Assembly: GCA_012729555.1 (NCBI GenBank)
Contig: JAAYCX010000088.1
Span: 1 to 32,193 of the forward strand
DNA: 32,193 nt
Direction of reading: 5' to 3'
DNA from: Acidobacteriota bacterium
GTDB lineage: Bacteria; Acidobacteriota; UBA6911
Made by a program: the position numbers and the translations under genes. The notes below the pieces were generated by a model, which saw only the letters and a program-made list of their open reading frames with translations, made no database searches and was not told the origin of the DNA. Below, one piece after another: positions 31,928 to 32,193 of this stretch; positions within the stretch are counted from its first letter, which is position 1; every line of letters begins with the position of its first letter.

Positions 31928-32193
31928 ATGACGGCTGAACCCCGATGTTGCCCATACTGCGGTACAAAGTTCTCACCCTCGAAATTTCATCCTGATCAAC
32001 GCGTCTGTTCAAAACCGGAATGCCGACGGCGCTGGCGGACTGAGTATCACCGCCGAAAGTACCGCAGCGATGCCGAGTATCGCCTGGTATGCCGGGACAG
32101 CAATCAGAAGTGGCGCGCCCAAAACGTCGGCTATCAGCGGCGCTACCGGCAGCAACACCCGGCCTATGTCCAAAAAAACCGCACGGACCAGAA
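31928..32193 (+). CDS. Cys/Arg-rich zinc-ribbon protein, N-terminal part (cut by window edge)
   Basis: The first 88 residues are visible. A zinc-ribbon-like start CCPYCGTKFSPSKFHPDQRVC is followed by CSKPECRRRW-type spacing (about CxxC...CxxxxC), then a strongly basic, Tyr/Arg/Gln-rich part (YHRRKYRSDAEYRL, RRYRQQHPAYVQKN) typical of nucleic-acid binding. I know similar unnamed proteins next to mobile-element genes in Acidobacteriota and deltaproteobacteria, but no function is established. ATG 31928 has GGGAG at good spacing; ATG 31877 is in frame and would add 17 residues. It diverges from the truncated CHC2 fragment, and together they look like the edge of a mobile or degraded segment. Codon use is less GC-biased than in the neighbours. 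Confidence 0.65.
   Translation, partial: MTAEPRCCPYCGTKFSPSKFHPDQRVCSKPECRRRWRTEYHRRKYRSDAEYRLVCRDSNQKWRAQNVGYQRRYRQQHPAYVQKNRTDQ

Noticed and set aside
1-32193. CRISPR array, rRNA genes or complete insertion sequence
   Set aside because: No regularly spaced repeats, no rRNA-like sequence and no transposase frame were found on either strand.

Overview
The window is a dense, high-GC bacterial chromosome segment. Third codon positions are mostly G or C, and start and ribosome-binding sites are conventional. Gene content (PAS-rich hybrid histidine kinases, a multiheme cytochrome c fused to a b-type cytochrome, vapBC and DUF2239 genes, a GH10/GH43 xylan pair, a MarR-GNAT fusion) fits Acidobacteriota or a deltaproteobacterium-like lineage. 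I lean to Acidobacteriota, but no marker gene here settles it. There is no rRNA, CRISPR array or complete transposase. There is one tRNA.

Layout. 1-206: start of a receiver-domain response regulator on the minus strand. 369-445: tRNA-Arg(CCG). 446-2854: gene-poor, lower-GC stretch with two exported proteins, a 97-residue Cys-rich peptide and a 332-residue propeller-like protein. 2994-4118: DUF2239 gene behind a strong promoter with twin palindromes, then broken remains of a vapBC toxin-antitoxin pair. 4119-7943: giant PAS/GAF/PocR hybrid kinase. 7944-9168: partial copies of the 3-4 kb region (DUF2239 tail, promoter-like repeat), then a SAM methyltransferase. 9233-9735: two small membrane or exported proteins. 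9915-12053: second hybrid kinase, tail-to-tail with a 13-heme cytochrome c/b561 fusion (12050-14203).

14399-18738 looks like a regulatory block. A sigma-54-type -24/-12 site lies in front of an ECF sigma factor gene, followed by an exported helical protein, a membrane histidine kinase and an NtrC-class sigma-54 activator. 18748-19650 is an SDR dehydrogenase. 19765-25336 is a tight plus-strand run: trkA, trkH, an exported GH43 and an exported GH10 xylanase, with gaps of only 8-12 bases, so potassium uptake and xylan breakdown may share transcripts.

25326-29020 is a minus-strand operon: a MarR-GNAT fusion, then an alanine/ornithine-racemase-like PLP enzyme, then a sodium:solute symporter. The first two genes overlap by ATGA, and a palindromic candidate operator lies under the MarR start. 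It probably handles an amino acid, perhaps an N-acetylated or D-amino acid. 29184-30356 is an MscS channel. 30353-30585 is a small secreted protein broken by one base in a homopolymer. 30665-31435 is an ADP-ribosylglycohydrolase. The right edge (31584-32193) holds a truncated CHC2 primase-type zinc finger and the start of a Cys/Arg-rich zinc-ribbon protein, which suggests a decayed mobile segment.

The observations I consider most worth following are the sigma-54 to ECF sigma cascade at 14.2-18.7 kb, the twin-palindrome promoter of the DUF2239 gene, the MarR-GNAT/racemase/symporter operon, and the small-peptide/propeller pair beside the tRNA.
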